Positions 42,851-52,225 are shown, counted from the first letter of the stretch. The stretch: 64,000 nt of DNA from Belliella calami (GCF_022549695.1 NZ_JAKZGS010000001.1:263815-327814); one strand, 5' to 3'. Numbers and translations: made by a program. Notes: generated by a model not told the origin, from the letters alone.

Positions 42851-43423
42851 ATGTCAAAAAAATGCTTGGCAATGGTTTTTAGAAAAACCATTGCTGTTTT
42901 TGTTTTACTGGCACTTTACCTAACACCTTCTTTTGCTCAGACCAGTGGAGATACTGTCACAATAGAACTCAATGAAAAACTTCCCAAAGACCCAAAAGTA
43001 GCAACCCTCCTTTCCGCAATCTTGCCCGGTGCAGGACAAGTTTACAATGAAAAGGTTTGGAAACTACCTATCATCTACGGAGGCTTTGCCACCAATCTTT
43101 ATTTCATCGATTTCAATAACAGGAGATATCAACTATTCAGGGAGGAACTTGGTAAATTCGATGATGGTGCTCCAAATCTAAATTTCCCAAACATGAATAG
43201 AGATGCGTTGGCAAGAAACGTTGATTTCTGGAGAAGGAATAGGGATTTGAATTTCGTGGTATTTGGTCTGATTTATATTCTAAATATTGTCGATGCTCAA
43301 GTGGACGCACACCTTTCGGGCTTTGACATCAGTGATGACATCAGTTTGCTATGTGAACCGTCATACGAATCCCTTTATGCTGGCGGAGGTTTGGTTGGCG
43401 TATCATTAAAGTTAAAATTCTAA
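42851..43423 (+). CDS. DUF5683-type exported/membrane protein
   Basis: This 190-aa protein starts with a signal or anchor region (VFRKTIAVFVLLALYLTPSF-A) and then has the DUF5683 core DPKVATLLSAILPGAGQVYN plus KVWKLPIIYGGFATNLYFID, RDLNFVVFGLIYILNIVDAQ and a C-terminal LVGVSLKLKF. Its role is unknown; it often travels with parAB and dapB in Bacteroidetes. GTG 42824, ATG 42851 and ATG 42872 are possible starts; only the last two give a normal signal peptide. Confidence 0.8.
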   Translation: MSKKCLAMVFRKTIAVFVLLALYLTPSFAQTSGDTVTIELNEKLPKDPKVATLLSAILPGAGQVYNEKVWKLPIIYGGFATNLYFIDFNNRRYQLFREELGKFDDGAPNLNFPNMNRDALARNVDFWRRNRDLNFVVFGLIYILNIVDAQVDAHLSGFDISDDISLLCEPSYESLYAGGGLVGVSLKLKF

Positions 43424-43426
43424 ACT

Positions 43427-44149
43427 ATGAACATATTAATCTTAGGCTATGGAAAAATGGGTAAAATCATCAGCGAAATAGCTGAATCCCGAGGACATTC
43501 CATCGCTGCAAAAATCAACATTGACAACAAAAGTGAACTGGATAATTTGGATCCAAAAACAGTAGATGTAGCGATTGAATTTTCCCAGCCAGAATCCGCT
43601 GTTGAAAATATCAAATGGGCGATCTCCAATGGCATTCCAATCGTCTCAGGAACTACAGGTTGGTTAAACCAAAAACCCGAATTAGATAAATTCACAATTT
43701 CAAATAATGGGGCATTCTTCTACGCTTCCAACTACAGCATCGGTGTCAATATTTTCTTCAAAGTAAATAAGTATCTTGCGAAGCTTATGGGTGAGCAGAC
43801 AGATTACAATGTCAGCTTGGAGGAAATTCACCACACAGAAAAAAAAGATGCTCCAAGTGGGACTGCCATCACCTTGGCAGAAGGTATCATCGACCAAATT
43901 TCCAGAATAGAAAACTGGAAACTGTCCGATGAACTGATCAATAATGAACAGTCTTTGCCAATCATTGCCAAACGCATAGATCCTGCTCCAGGAACACATA
44001 TTGTGCGCTATCAATCTGAAATCGACGATATTGAGATTATACATACTGCCCACAGCAGAAAAGGATTTGCACTTGGATCAGTTTTGGTAGCCGAATGGAT
44101 TAAGGACAAAAAAGGTGTGCTATCTATGGATGATTTCCTATCTTTCTAA
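43427..44149 (+). CDS. dapB: 4-hydroxy-tetrahydrodipicolinate reductase
   Basis: DapB reduces the dihydrodipicolinate precursor in lysine and diaminopimelate synthesis. The 240-aa frame shows the N-terminal GYGKMGKII nucleotide-binding start, SGTTGWL, SNYSIGVNIFF, EEIHHTEKKDAPSGTA (catalytic His/Lys) and a C-terminal EIIHTAHSRKGFALGSV. It lies 3 bp after the DUF5683 gene and 14 bp before lepB, so the region is one likely transcript. Confidence 0.96.
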   Translation: MNILILGYGKMGKIISEIAESRGHSIAAKINIDNKSELDNLDPKTVDVAIEFSQPESAVENIKWAISNGIPIVSGTTGWLNQKPELDKFTISNNGAFFYASNYSIGVNIFFKVNKYLAKLMGEQTDYNVSLEEIHHTEKKDAPSGTAITLAEGIIDQISRIENWKLSDELINNEQSLPIIAKRIDPAPGTHIVRYQSEIDDIEIIHTAHSRKGFALGSVLVAEWIKDKKGVLSMDDFLSF

Positions 44150-44163
44150 AATTTTTGAACAAC

Positions 44164-45240
44164 ATGACTAAAGAAAAAAAGAAAAAATCGGCAACCAGAG
44201 AATGGGTTGACGCCTTGGTATTTGCAGTAATCGCTGCAAGTTTGATCCGTTGGTTGCTCCTGGAGCCCTTCACCATCCCTACAGGATCAATGGAAAAATC
44301 ACTTCTAGTGGGAGACTTCCTTTTTGTAAGTAAAATGCACTACGGAACCAGAATCCCTAAAACACCCCTTCAGGTACCGCTTACACACCAGAAAATTTGG
44401 GGCACAGAATTGAAATCATATTCAGATTTGATTCAGCTTCCATACTATAGACTGCCTGGTTTTACTTCTATCAAGAGAAATGACGTCGTGGTATTCAATT
44501 ACCCAGCAGAATACGAATACCCAGTCGATCTGAAAACCAACTATATCAAAAGGGCAGTTGCAGTTCCCGGTGATGTCTTGGAAATCAAAAAAGGTCAGGT
44601 TTATATCAATGGCGCATTGGGTGACAATCCAGAGAAAATGCAGTTCTCTTATGATGTATTGACTGACAAAAATCTATCCATGGAATTTTTTGAAGAATAT
44701 GGCATCAACAGAGACGGATACATTGCCTTTTCCAATGGTGTTGGATATTTGGTATGGACTACAGAAGAAATCGCAAAAAACCTTGAGAAATCGCCAGCAA
44801 TAACCAATGTCACCAAGAGGTTAGACAGAGAAGATATGGGGGAATCCTCAATTTTCCCTGACGGTGCATATTTTGGATGGAACAAAGACAACTGGGGACC
44901 TCTGGAGATACCAGGAGAGGGAACTACCATCCAAATCAACGAAGAAACCATGGCCAAATACGCCTTCACAATAGAAAAATACGAAGGCCTCAAAAACATG
45001 GAAGTAAGAGACAACAAGCTGATCATCGATGGTAAGGAAGTAAGCAGCTATACTTTCAAGCAGAACTATTACTTCATGATGGGTGACAACAGACATGATT
45101 CTTTGGATTCAAGATACTGGGGTTTCGTACCAGAAGATCATGTAGTCGGAAAAGCATGGTTCCTATGGCTTTCACTTGACAAACACAAATCAATGTTCAG
45201 CAAAATCCGCTGGAACAGGTTCTTTAATGGAATAGATTAA
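44164..45240 (+). CDS. lepB: Signal peptidase I
   Basis: This 358-aa S26 peptidase cleaves signal peptides at the membrane. It has an N-terminal membrane anchor (VDALVFAVIAASLIRWLLLE), the Ser motif IPTGSMEKSLLVGDFLFV, NYIKRAVAVPGD (Lys), and GDNRHDSLDSRYWGFVP. The 150-residue insert between the Lys box and the last motif is longer than in E. coli and is common in Bacteroidetes. ATG 44164 is used; a TTG three codons earlier is weaker. Confidence 0.94.
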   Translation: MTKEKKKKSATREWVDALVFAVIAASLIRWLLLEPFTIPTGSMEKSLLVGDFLFVSKMHYGTRIPKTPLQVPLTHQKIWGTELKSYSDLIQLPYYRLPGFTSIKRNDVVVFNYPAEYEYPVDLKTNYIKRAVAVPGDVLEIKKGQVYINGALGDNPEKMQFSYDVLTDKNLSMEFFEEYGINRDGYIAFSNGVGYLVWTTEEIAKNLEKSPAITNVTKRLDREDMGESSIFPDGAYFGWNKDNWGPLEIPGEGTTIQINEETMAKYAFTIEKYEGLKNMEVRDNKLIIDGKEVSSYTFKQNYYFMMGDNRHDSLDSRYWGFVPEDHVVGKAWFLWLSLDKHKSMFSKIRWNRFFNGID

Positions 45241-45895
45241 GGGAAGTGAGAGGCGAGATACGAGAGGATGAGAAAAGATGTCACCTCGACGACAGGAGAG
45301 GTCTCGTCCCTGTTTGAAACTGGAAAGTTAAAATTGAAGTTGGGGTGTGAAATTCAGTATGAGATTTCTCCCCGTAATTCTACGGGGCAGGCTCCTTTAG
45401 TCGAAATGACTCGCCTATAAAACGAGAGGATATGTATAAAAAAAAATGTCAACTATTTTCAGGACGCGACAGACCGAAACAGAGACGTTAAAACCACGGA
45501 GTGGTTGAACTTCAAATAGCCCCGGGTCGCAACCCGGGGAATAATGATGACTAATAGAGACCACAACCCCGAAGTGGGTTGAACTTCTTCATTTAAAAGA
45601 AAAAATGTCAACTATTTTCAGGACGTGACAAAGAACCAAGAGGTAAGATGCAAGTACTAAGTCATATCGAACAAAGTGAGATATCTCCAATATTCTCGAT
45701 ATGACTAGTCTAAAATGATTAGGGAAGTAAAATCTATTAGACGTGAGATTTGAGATGTGAAACAAAGACGTGAGACCTTTGAGGTTTTATAAAACCTCGA
45801 AGGTCTTTAACTTTATCTAACTATAATTTTAAGAATGTAGCGAAGCTTTGATTATATATAGACCAAGCTATTTCGGAACGTAACATAAAAAACCC
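45241..45895. repeat. Gene-free mosaic of short palindromic repeats
   Basis: No gene is supported over 650 bp. Palindromes include CCCCGTAATTCTACGGGG (45370-45387), ACCACGGAGTGGTTG (45493-45507), CCCCGGGTCGCAACCCGGGG (45521-45540), AACCCCGAAGTGGGTTG (45565-45581) and GAGGTTTTATAAAACCTC (45781-45798). TGTCAACTATTTTCAGGACG occurs twice (near 45448 and 45606), each followed by YGACA. Degenerate GTGAGA/GAGATA repeats flank them. This looks like a site of repeated REP-type insertions. Confidence 0.7.
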
Positions 45896-45922
45896 AAAAA
45901 GAGAGCCTAGGCTCTCTTTTTT
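45896..45922 (-). terminator. Terminator after ung
   Basis: AAAAGAGAGCC-TAGGCTCTCTTTT with T run on both strands, immediately beyond the ung stop. Confidence 0.85.
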
Positions 45923-45923
45923 G

Positions 45924-46586
45924 TTACCATTTTATCTCCTCCAAACCCTTTTCCTTTAGATATTGATTGGTTTTGGAAAAATGTCCACAACCTAAAAATC
46001 CCCTGTGGGCTGAAAGTGGACTGGGATGTGGAGCATGGAGTTTAAGGTGATTTGTTTCATCGATAAATGAAGCTTTCTTTTGGGCATAAGCTCCCCAAAG
46101 CATAAAAACCACATTGGATTTTTGTGCAGCTATCTCCTTGATTACCGCATCTGTGAAATCCTCCCAACCTTTCTTTTGATGCGAACCCGCTTCATGTGCC
46201 CTGACTGTCAGCGTCGCATTGAGCAGAAGGACACCTTGATCCGCCCAGCGGGTAAGATTTCCATTGGAAGGCATAGACTGATCCAAATCTTTGTTGATTT
46301 CCTTGAAAATATTCAACAAACTTGGAGGAAATGGGACACCCTCCCTGACAGAAAAAGACAATCCATGGGCTTGTCCCGGACCATGATAAGGATCTTGACC
46401 CAAGATCACTACCTTGACCTTGTCAAATGGGCAATGGGCAAAAGCATTGAAGATCTCACCACCCTTCGGAAAAATCTCATGATTGGCATATTCATTCTTT
46501 ACAAAATTGATAAGTTCCTCGAAATAAGGTTTTTCAAATTCTTTTTTCAAAACTGATTTCCAACTTTCTTCAATTTTTACGTCCAT
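45924..46586 (-). CDS. ung: Uracil-DNA glycosylase
   Basis: This 220-aa family-1 UDG removes uracil from DNA. It shows VVILGQDPYHGPGQAHGLSF (catalytic Asp), PPSLLNIFKEI, LLNATLTVRAHEAGSHQ and the HPSPLSAHRGF His/leucine loop. Length is typical. A strong terminator follows the stop. It is divergent from apaG, with 76 bp between starts. Confidence 0.96.
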   Translation of the reverse strand: MDVKIEESWKSVLKKEFEKPYFEELINFVKNEYANHEIFPKGGEIFNAFAHCPFDKVKVVILGQDPYHGPGQAHGLSFSVREGVPFPPSLLNIFKEINKDLDQSMPSNGNLTRWADQGVLLLNATLTVRAHEAGSHQKKGWEDFTDAVIKEIAAQKSNVVFMLWGAYAQKKASFIDETNHLKLHAPHPSPLSAHRGFLGCGHFSKTNQYLKEKGLEEIKW

Positions 46587-46662
46587 TATATCTCTGATTT
46601 ATTGTTGTGTTTTGGGTAGAATGATATAGATTTGCTAATAGTAGGTTCAAACCAATCCAATT

Positions 46663-47049
46663 ATGGTCAGTGCTATTACAGAAGGTGTCAAAGTAAGCGT
46701 TGAAGTTACTTATCAACCAGAGTTCTCCAGTCCCCATCAGCAGCATTTTGTATTTACTTACAAGGTAAATATAGAAAACAACAGTCCTCATACCATACAA
46801 TTGTTACGAAGAAAATGGGAAATTTTCGATGCAGGTGATGAAATGAAGATAGTGGAAGGTGATGGAGTGGTAGGGCAACAGCCTATACTTGAGCCAGGAG
46901 GATCCCATCAATATATTTCTGGATGTAACCTAAAATCCGGTTTGGGCAAAATGCGAGGCTCTTACATAATGGAAAAAATCCAAGATGGAAAAATCTTTCA
47001 AGTGACTATTCCTGAGTTTCAGATGATTTCCCAAATTTTCAACAATTGA
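46663..47049 (+). CDS. apaG: ApaG/Co2+-Mg2+ efflux-type protein
   Basis: This 128-aa protein matches ApaG: VSVEVTYQPEFSSPHQQHFV at the start, LLRRKWEIFDAGDEMKIVEG in the middle and GDGVVGQQPILEPGGSHQYI, GCNLKSGLGKMRGSY near the end. The family is an immunoglobulin-like fold of uncertain biochemical role. It abuts the next gene directly (stop 47049, start 47051). Confidence 0.92.
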   Translation: MVSAITEGVKVSVEVTYQPEFSSPHQQHFVFTYKVNIENNSPHTIQLLRRKWEIFDAGDEMKIVEGDGVVGQQPILEPGGSHQYISGCNLKSGLGKMRGSYIMEKIQDGKIFQVTIPEFQMISQIFNN

Positions 47050-47050
47050 T

Positions 47051-47833
47051 TTGAGAAATAAAATTCACCCATTCCTTTCTTATTTGAAATATTGGCTGAT
47101 TCAGGAGGATAAGTATGCAGTGCAATCACCTTCTGTTTACAATATTTATACTGGACTTCTCTCCTATTTGACCGAGAACAAACTCTCAGATTTGGATTTG
47201 GAGGGAATCAGAAACTCCCTTCTAAGAGACCATAGCAAATTGGAAATTGAAGATTTTGGAGCTGGATCCAAAAAACTCCAAAGCAACCTGAGAAAAACCT
47301 CCTCTGTTACAAAATACAGTACTTCCTCTAGAAAACACAGCCAACTCTACCAATATTTTTGCCAGCTTACCCCATCCGAGGTTGTATTGGAACTTGGTAC
47401 TTGTGTTGGAATCAATTCCCGATACCTTTCCAGATCATGTCCAAAAGGTAAGCTTTATACTTTTGAAGGCTCAACATCTTTGTTCCGCAAAGCTCAAGAA
47501 CATCAGGTTGAGCCGAATACTAGCTACATTTTAGGAAACCTTGACACAACATTAACCAACTTATTGAAGAAGGAAGAGAAAGTTGATTTCGCGTTGATTG
47601 ATGCAACACACACATATAATGGCACCAAAAGCTATTTTGAGACTATTCTTCCTTACCTATCTGATCGCAGCATATTGGCAATTGCAGACATTCATTGGTC
47701 CAAAGAAATGGAAAGCATTTGGCAAGAAATAAAAAAACATCCCAAAGTTAGTCTCAATCTTGATTTCTACGAGTGTGGTATTGTGTTTTTTGATATGGCT
47801 TTGCCAAAAGAAAGCTATGTATTAAAATTTTAA
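47051..47833 (+). CDS. SAM-dependent methyltransferase-fold protein
   Basis: This 260-aa protein has an N-terminal helical part and a Rossmann core with VVLELGTCVGINSRYLSR (motif I), GKLYTFEGSTSLFRKAQEH (motif II), then VDFALIDATHTYNGTKSYFE and a later ILAIADIHWSKEMESIW, like class I O-methyltransferase-type enzymes. The substrate is unknown. The start codon is TTG, two bases after the apaG stop, so translation may be coupled. It is convergent with and overlaps the TPMT-type gene by 4 bp. Confidence 0.78.
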   Translation: MRNKIHPFLSYLKYWLIQEDKYAVQSPSVYNIYTGLLSYLTENKLSDLDLEGIRNSLLRDHSKLEIEDFGAGSKKLQSNLRKTSSVTKYSTSSRKHSQLYQYFCQLTPSEVVLELGTCVGINSRYLSRSCPKGKLYTFEGSTSLFRKAQEHQVEPNTSYILGNLDTTLTNLLKKEEKVDFALIDATHTYNGTKSYFETILPYLSDRSILAIADIHWSKEMESIWQEIKKHPKVSLNLDFYECGIVFFDMALPKESYVLKF

Positions 47834-48423
47834 ACCTCTTTTTTCTTTAGAAGAATAAAAACCTCAGCACCTCTCCTAGGCGGAACTGAGTTGTAACAAG
47901 GTTCCAGAATTTTAATTTCAAAATGGTTTTCAAATATCGATTTATATAAATCTATGTCACCACCAAACGGAGGTCCTTCTTGTTCAAAGTACCTATTGAA
48001 AAGCACCCCCATCAAGACACCGTCCTTTTTCAGTAATTGATGCATTTTCTTCACATAGTCAATTCTTTGGCTGGGGGACAATGCACAGAAAAATGTTTGC
48101 TCAATGATCAGGTCATAATTACCTTGGTGCAAAAAAAAATCTTGGTGATGCAGGTTAGAAGGTGGAAAAGTAGGCTGATTTTCAATAAATTTATCCAAAG
48201 GATATTTGGATAAATCCAAAATATGTATGTTTTTGAAACCAAATTCTAATGCATAGGCAGCTTCGTGTGCGTTTCCTGCACCGGGTATCAAAACCTTGAG
48301 ATCTTTATTTTCAATTTGGTCTAAATATTGCTTAATGGGGAAAGTAGCTTGCCCGACATCCCAGCCGATCTGATTTTGAAGATATCGAGAGGTCCAGTAT
48401 TGCTCGTCCAGTGAAAGATTCAT
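47830..48423 (-). CDS. Thiopurine-methyltransferase-like (TPMT) methyltransferase
   Basis: This 197-aa protein matches bacterial TPMT-type enzymes: EQYWTSRYLQNQIGWDVGQA at the start, VLIPGAGNAHEAAYALEFGF (motif I), then IIEQTFFCALSPSQRIDYVK and PPFGGDIDLYKSIF. Family members methylate thiol, selenol or other acceptors. It is a single gene on the minus strand, convergent with the previous methyltransferase (ends overlap by 4 bp) and divergent from the coiled-coil gene. Confidence 0.88.
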   Translation of the reverse strand: MNLSLDEQYWTSRYLQNQIGWDVGQATFPIKQYLDQIENKDLKVLIPGAGNAHEAAYALEFGFKNIHILDLSKYPLDKFIENQPTFPPSNLHHQDFFLHQGNYDLIIEQTFFCALSPSQRIDYVKKMHQLLKKDGVLMGVLFNRYFEQEGPPFGGDIDLYKSIFENHFEIKILEPCYNSVPPRRGAEVFILLKKKEV

Positions 48424-48464
48424 TATTATTTATTTAATTCGGTAAAAATACAAGGATATATATC

Positions 48465-49385
48465 ATGAACACCAACTTTGAAAAGGAAAAACCAAAGAAT
48501 TCCGAAAAAGGAAAAAACATACTAATAATCGTTTTGATTATCCTGGTTATAATCAGTGGGATCAAACTTTATTCGGATTCGGTGGACCGAAGCAAAAAAT
48601 CAGAGGAAATCTTGATTTTATCCGAGGAAAACAATGAAATCAATAAAAGGTTGGATTCTGTTACTTATCAACTTGATTTACGAATCCAAGAAATCGAAAA
48701 ACTTGGAGGAGATATCAGTTCTTTGGAAGAGATACGTGAGCAGCTTATCTCAGAACGTAACTCAAACAAAAAGAGAAGTACTGAGGAGATTAATGCATTG
48801 AACAACAAAATCAACTCGTTTACCAGCGTACTTCAGGAAAAAGACAAGGAAATCGTAAAACTACGCGAAGTTAACCAACAACTTTTTGCAGAGAATGAAG
48901 ACTTGAAGTCAAGCCAAGCAGAGATTGAGGAAAAAGTCGTCAAGCTCAACATGAAGACTGAGGAACTGGAAGAAAAAGTCAGCATTGCTGGAAGATTGAA
49001 AGCCGAAAACATCCTAATCGCTGCTGTAAATTCCCGCGGTAAAGAAAGAGAAGACGGTTTTCGAAACAGACAATTAGAAAGATTAAAGATTTCATTCAAT
49101 ATTGCTGATAATAAAGTTGCAGAAAAAGGACCAAGAGATATATATGTACAGATAATTGCTCCGAACAACCAGCCAATATTTGACATTGCGAGAGGCTCTG
49201 GAACATTTATGATAGATGGAAGAGAGGAGTTTTACACTGTTCAGCAAGACATTCTTTTTGACAATACCCAGCAATCCCTGACCTACTTTTATGAAAAAGG
49301 GAGCAAATACAATTCAGGGAAATACGAAGTAAGAATCTATGCTGATAATTATCAGATTGGAAAAGGAAGTTTTGAAGTAAAATAA
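48465..49385 (+). CDS. Membrane-anchored coiled-coil protein
   Basis: This 306-aa protein has a single N-terminal membrane helix (NILIIVLIILVIISGIKLYS, about 19-38), a long coiled coil (about 50-180), and a beta-rich C-terminal domain (LKISFNIADNKVAEKGPRDI, then KYEVRIYADNYQIGKGSFEV). The chain likely stands on the periplasmic face. No known family is recognised, but the design is common among Bacteroidetes envelope proteins. No operon partner is clear. Confidence 0.65.
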   Translation: MNTNFEKEKPKNSEKGKNILIIVLIILVIISGIKLYSDSVDRSKKSEEILILSEENNEINKRLDSVTYQLDLRIQEIEKLGGDISSLEEIREQLISERNSNKKRSTEEINALNNKINSFTSVLQEKDKEIVKLREVNQQLFAENEDLKSSQAEIEEKVVKLNMKTEELEEKVSIAGRLKAENILIAAVNSRGKEREDGFRNRQLERLKISFNIADNKVAEKGPRDIYVQIIAPNNQPIFDIARGSGTFMIDGREEFYTVQQDILFDNTQQSLTYFYEKGSKYNSGKYEVRIYADNYQIGKGSFEVK

Positions 49386-49591
49386 AAAAGGGGGATTTTA
49401 TCTTTCTGGGATATATTATTAAGCTAATATGATTATCCGGTTGTGTACCAGTACGTATATTAAAACATATAAATCATGCTGATAATCGTCAACAGACAAC
49501 GGTTTATGGTCAACTGCAGATGGATTTGAACTGAATACATTATATTAAGTGGCTACTTGTAAGTAGGCGGATATACATATAAGCTGATAGT
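49386..49591. repeat. Dispersed intergenic repeat, copy B (diverged)
   Basis: Contains GATTATCCGG (49431-49440), CTGATAATCGTCAACAGACAACGG and later AAGTGGCTAC and GCGGATATACATAT, which share blocks with copies at 2802, 56433 and 58250. No ORF is seen. Confidence 0.6.
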
Positions 49592-49627
49592 AAAAAGACC
49601 TGATGGGAGTAATTCCGTCAGGTCTTT
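49592..49627. terminator. Strong intrinsic hairpin before rpsF
   Basis: AAAGACCTGA...TCAGGTCTTT (about 49593-49627) with T-rich surroundings; it may end transcription from the coiled-coil gene. Confidence 0.7.
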
Positions 49628-49739
49628 GCTTTTGGAATGTCTTTAGCTTCAATACTCAATATTTTTTGTTTTTTAATGATTAAATCTAACTACGAAAGTT
49701 ATTTTATGTGACAAACATGAATTTAAAATAGAACAAAGA

Positions 49740-49770
49740 TTGGATAAAAGCGAATAAAACTCTAATTTTG
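49740..49770 (+). promoter_or_regulatory. rpsF operon promoter
   Basis: TTG (49740-49742), a 20-bp spacer and TAATTTTG (49763-49770) match the Bacteroidetes -33/-7 promoter. It lies 39 bp before the rpsF ATG. Confidence 0.75.
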
Positions 49771-49808
49771 CGGTCTGTTTAAATAAAATACAATTAAACA
49801 ATAAAAAA

Positions 49809-50177
49809 ATGTTCCAAAAAAATTATGAAACGGTATTCATACTAACTCCCGTTTTGTCTGATGTTCAGATGAAGGATACCGTAGACAAGTTTGTAAACTT
49901 GTTAAAAGAGCAGGGGGCAGAAATCGTAAATGTTGAAAATTGGGGTCTTAAGAAAATGGCTTATGCTATTCAGAAAAAAAGCACCGGTTTCTACGTTTTG
50001 ATCGAATTCAAAGCTGAGCCAACTTTGATCAAGAAGTTTGAGCTTGAAATCAGAAGAGACGAGAAAGTATTGCGCTTCTTGACTACAGTATTTGATAAGC
50101 ATTCACTAGCTTATGCTGAAAAAAGAAGAAAAGGTGAATTTAACAAAAAAGCTGAAGCTAAGGAGGAGCAAGCCTAA
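49809..50177 (+). CDS. rpsF: 30S ribosomal protein S6
   Basis: S6 of the small ribosomal subunit, 122 aa, with the N-terminal [13 protein letters not shown], the [20 protein letters not shown] strand and a basic-acidic tail. It is first in the rpsF-rpsR-rplI operon, driven by the promoter upstream. The stop overlaps the rpsR start (TAATG). Confidence 0.96.
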   Translation: MFQKNYETVFILTPVLSDVQMKDTVDKFVNLLKEQGAEIVNVENWGLKKMAYAIQKKSTGFYVLIEFKAEPTLIKKFELEIRRDEKVLRFLTTVFDKHSLAYAEKRRKGEFNKKAEAKEEQA

Positions 50178-50428
50178 TGACACTAAGAAACGAACCAATC
50201 AATAGAGTAGAGAATAGAAAGAAATATTGTCGATTCAGAAAGAACGGCATTAAGTATATTGACTACAAAGATCCTAACTTCCTTTTGAAGTTTGTGAACG
50301 AGCAAGGAAAAATCCTTCCAAGAAGATTGACCGGTAACTCTGCGAAATTCCAGAGAAAAGTGGCTAACGCTATCAAGAAAGCAAGACACTTGGCATTATT
50401 GCCATTCGTAGCTGATGGGTTGAAATAA
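50177..50428 (+). CDS. rpsR: 30S ribosomal protein S18
   Basis: S18, 83 aa, basic; contains [20 protein letters not shown] and [20 protein letters not shown], the usual RRLTG-x-S motif. S6 and S18 bind as a pair to 16S rRNA. Translationally coupled to rpsF. Confidence 0.96.
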   Translation: MTLRNEPINRVENRKKYCRFRKNGIKYIDYKDPNFLLKFVNEQGKILPRRLTGNSAKFQRKVANAIKKARHLALLPFVADGLK

Positions 50429-50470
50429 TCCATACCTGATCGATTATTTACAAATTAAAAATTTATCAAA

Positions 50471-50914
50471 ATGGAAGTTATCTTAAGAACAGATATAAAA
50501 GGTTTAGGATACAAGAATGATCTTGTAGCTGTAAAACCTGGATATGGCAGAAACTACCTTATCCCTCAGGGATTTGCTGTTTTGGCTACACAATCCAACA
50601 AAAGAATTCTTGCTGAAAACATCAAGCAAGCAGCTCACAAAGCTGAAAAAGTAAAAACTGAAGCAGAAGCTATCGCAACGAAGCTTTCTAGCCTTACATT
50701 GGAAATCAAAGCCAAAATCGGTGAGTCTGGAAAGATCTTCGGGAAAGTTACTACACTTCAGATCTCTGACGCTTTGGCAAACCAAGGTATTGAGATCGAC
50801 AGAAAGAAAATTTCAATCAATGTCCCTGTACAAACAGCAGGAGAATTTGAAGCTGAAGTTGATCTTCATAGAGAAGTGAAAAGCAACGTTAAGTTTGTTG
50901 TTGTAGCTGAATAG
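50471..50914 (+). CDS. rplI: 50S ribosomal protein L9
   Basis: L9, 147 aa, with the N-terminal domain GLGYKNDLVAVKPGYGRNYL, a long central helix (about 40-75) and the C-terminal KIGESGKIFGKVTTLQISDA domain. It is last in the operon; a terminator follows. Confidence 0.96.
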   Translation: MEVILRTDIKGLGYKNDLVAVKPGYGRNYLIPQGFAVLATQSNKRILAENIKQAAHKAEKVKTEAEAIATKLSSLTLEIKAKIGESGKIFGKVTTLQISDALANQGIEIDRKKISINVPVQTAGEFEAEVDLHREVKSNVKFVVVAE

Positions 50915-50930
50915 TCTAAACGCTCAAAAT

Positions 50931-50968
50931 CAAAAAAGGCTTTCTCTTGCGGGAAAGCCTTTTTTTAA
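50931..50968 (+). terminator. Terminator after rplI
   Basis: AAAGGCTTTC...GAAAGCCTTTTTTT stem-loop with T run, also close to the convergent unknown gene. Confidence 0.85.
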
Positions 50969-50972
50969 TGCT

Positions 50973-51221
50973 TTAATTTGTTGTGATCTTCTCTAAGTCT
51001 TCGATAAGTTTCTTAGATACAGCTTTTGAATTCTCTTCTCTTTTTGCCTTCAAAAGTCCTAAGGCTTCCTTACTTTTTTCTATAACTCCCTCTGGATTAT
51101 TGTCGAATTCATAACTTTTCCAGCACCAACTCAATTCAGCATGAAGCTTTTCATCAAGTTTCAGTTTCTCTAATTTCTCTAGGGTGCTAACCACCGTTTT
51201 TTCTAGATTTTTGATTGCCAT
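50973..51221 (-). CDS. Small helical hypothetical protein, 82 aa
   Basis: I do not recognise this protein. It is soluble and mostly helical (KNLEKTVVSTLEKLEKLKLD ... ENSKAVSKKLIEDLEKITTN), with a single conserved-looking ELSWCWKSYEFDNNPEGVIE segment. It is convergent with the ribosomal operon. Small proteins of this shape occur widely in Cytophagales. Confidence 0.6.
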   Translation of the reverse strand: MAIKNLEKTVVSTLEKLEKLKLDEKLHAELSWCWKSYEFDNNPEGVIEKSKEALGLLKAKREENSKAVSKKLIEDLEKITTN

Positions 51222-51503
51222 TTTCCTAACTTAAATAAGATTATAAAATAAATACCTCAACAAATTAGCGTAGAATATTTTGAAATAGCAAAATTGTAAT
51301 ATATTTATTAACAGTATCTTAATAGAATAACTACAAATAAATCAAAAACAGTTTGCCAAATCTAAATCAAAAACGTCTATATGAACTACAAATTAGGCAA
51401 ATGGTATGAAAGTAAGCGGATAGTCATAAAACACAATTAAAATCATCCTCAATAAACAAAAGTGACAAAACAATCAAGACTTCAAAGAATTCAAATTGCC
51501 AGC

Positions 51504-52142
51504 ATGGAAAGAAAACAGACATTACAAGAAGAATTTGCAAATAGTATTAGCCACGGAATCGGCATATTGTTTAGTGTGGTAGCCATAGCGCTGTTAGTAA
51601 CTTTCTCGGTATTGAATGGAACAGCTATTCATATAGTCAGCTGTAGCATCTTCGGAGGCTCTATCATGCTTTTATATACATTCTCTACCTTATATCATGC
51701 TGTCCAAGATGTAAAGGTAAAAGCTTGGCTTAGAACCTTAGACCATATAGGAATCTACTTTCTAATTGCCGGTACATATACACCATTTTTACTATTGGTT
51801 GTCGGAGGGACTTTAGGTTGGGTGTTTTTTACGATAATCTGGAGCTTGACAATCTTTGGGATCATTTACAAGACATTGTATTTCCATAAATTCAAAAAGG
51901 CATCACTGATCCTCTATTTGACTATGGGCTGGCTAGCGATATTTGTTGTCCAACCACTCTATCAGAACCTAAGCGCTACAGTCCTTTCCCTTATCGCATC
52001 CGGTGGTATAAGCTATACGATTGGGACAGTTTTCTACACCAAACGAAGTATGATGTTTGGACATACTATATGGCACTTATTCGTCCTAGCAGGTACAATT
52101 TTACATTTCATTGCCATAATGTTTTTGATTCAGGGTTTGTGA
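51504..52142 (+). CDS. Hemolysin III / PAQR-family membrane protein
   Basis: This 212-aa protein has about seven membrane helices and the family signature: EEFANSISHGIGILFSVVAI, then TLYHAVQDVKVKAWLRTLDH (His and Asp), IAGTYTPFLL, and a late FGHTIWHLFVLAGTILHFIA with metal-ligand histidines. The family is hydrolase-like and its role in bacteria is uncertain. The frame opens at GTG 51462; ATG 51504 is the more natural start. Confidence 0.85.
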   Translation: MERKQTLQEEFANSISHGIGILFSVVAIALLVTFSVLNGTAIHIVSCSIFGGSIMLLYTFSTLYHAVQDVKVKAWLRTLDHIGIYFLIAGTYTPFLLLVVGGTLGWVFFTIIWSLTIFGIIYKTLYFHKFKKASLILYLTMGWLAIFVVQPLYQNLSATVLSLIASGGISYTIGTVFYTKRSMMFGHTIWHLFVLAGTILHFIAIMFLIQGL

Positions 52143-52225
52143 AAAGCTGAATGAAAAATAAATGATATTTTTCACCTTGAAATCTAGGGATTTAAGAAAA
52201 ATAGCACAAAATCTTTTACCTTAGA

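Noticed and set aside
44649-45096. Minus-strand frames under lepB
   Set aside because: They are antisense shadows of a well supported gene with no motif.
38300-45240. parS site near parAB
   Set aside because: I looked for a 16-bp palindrome of the TGTTCCACGTGGAACA type and saw none in this region.
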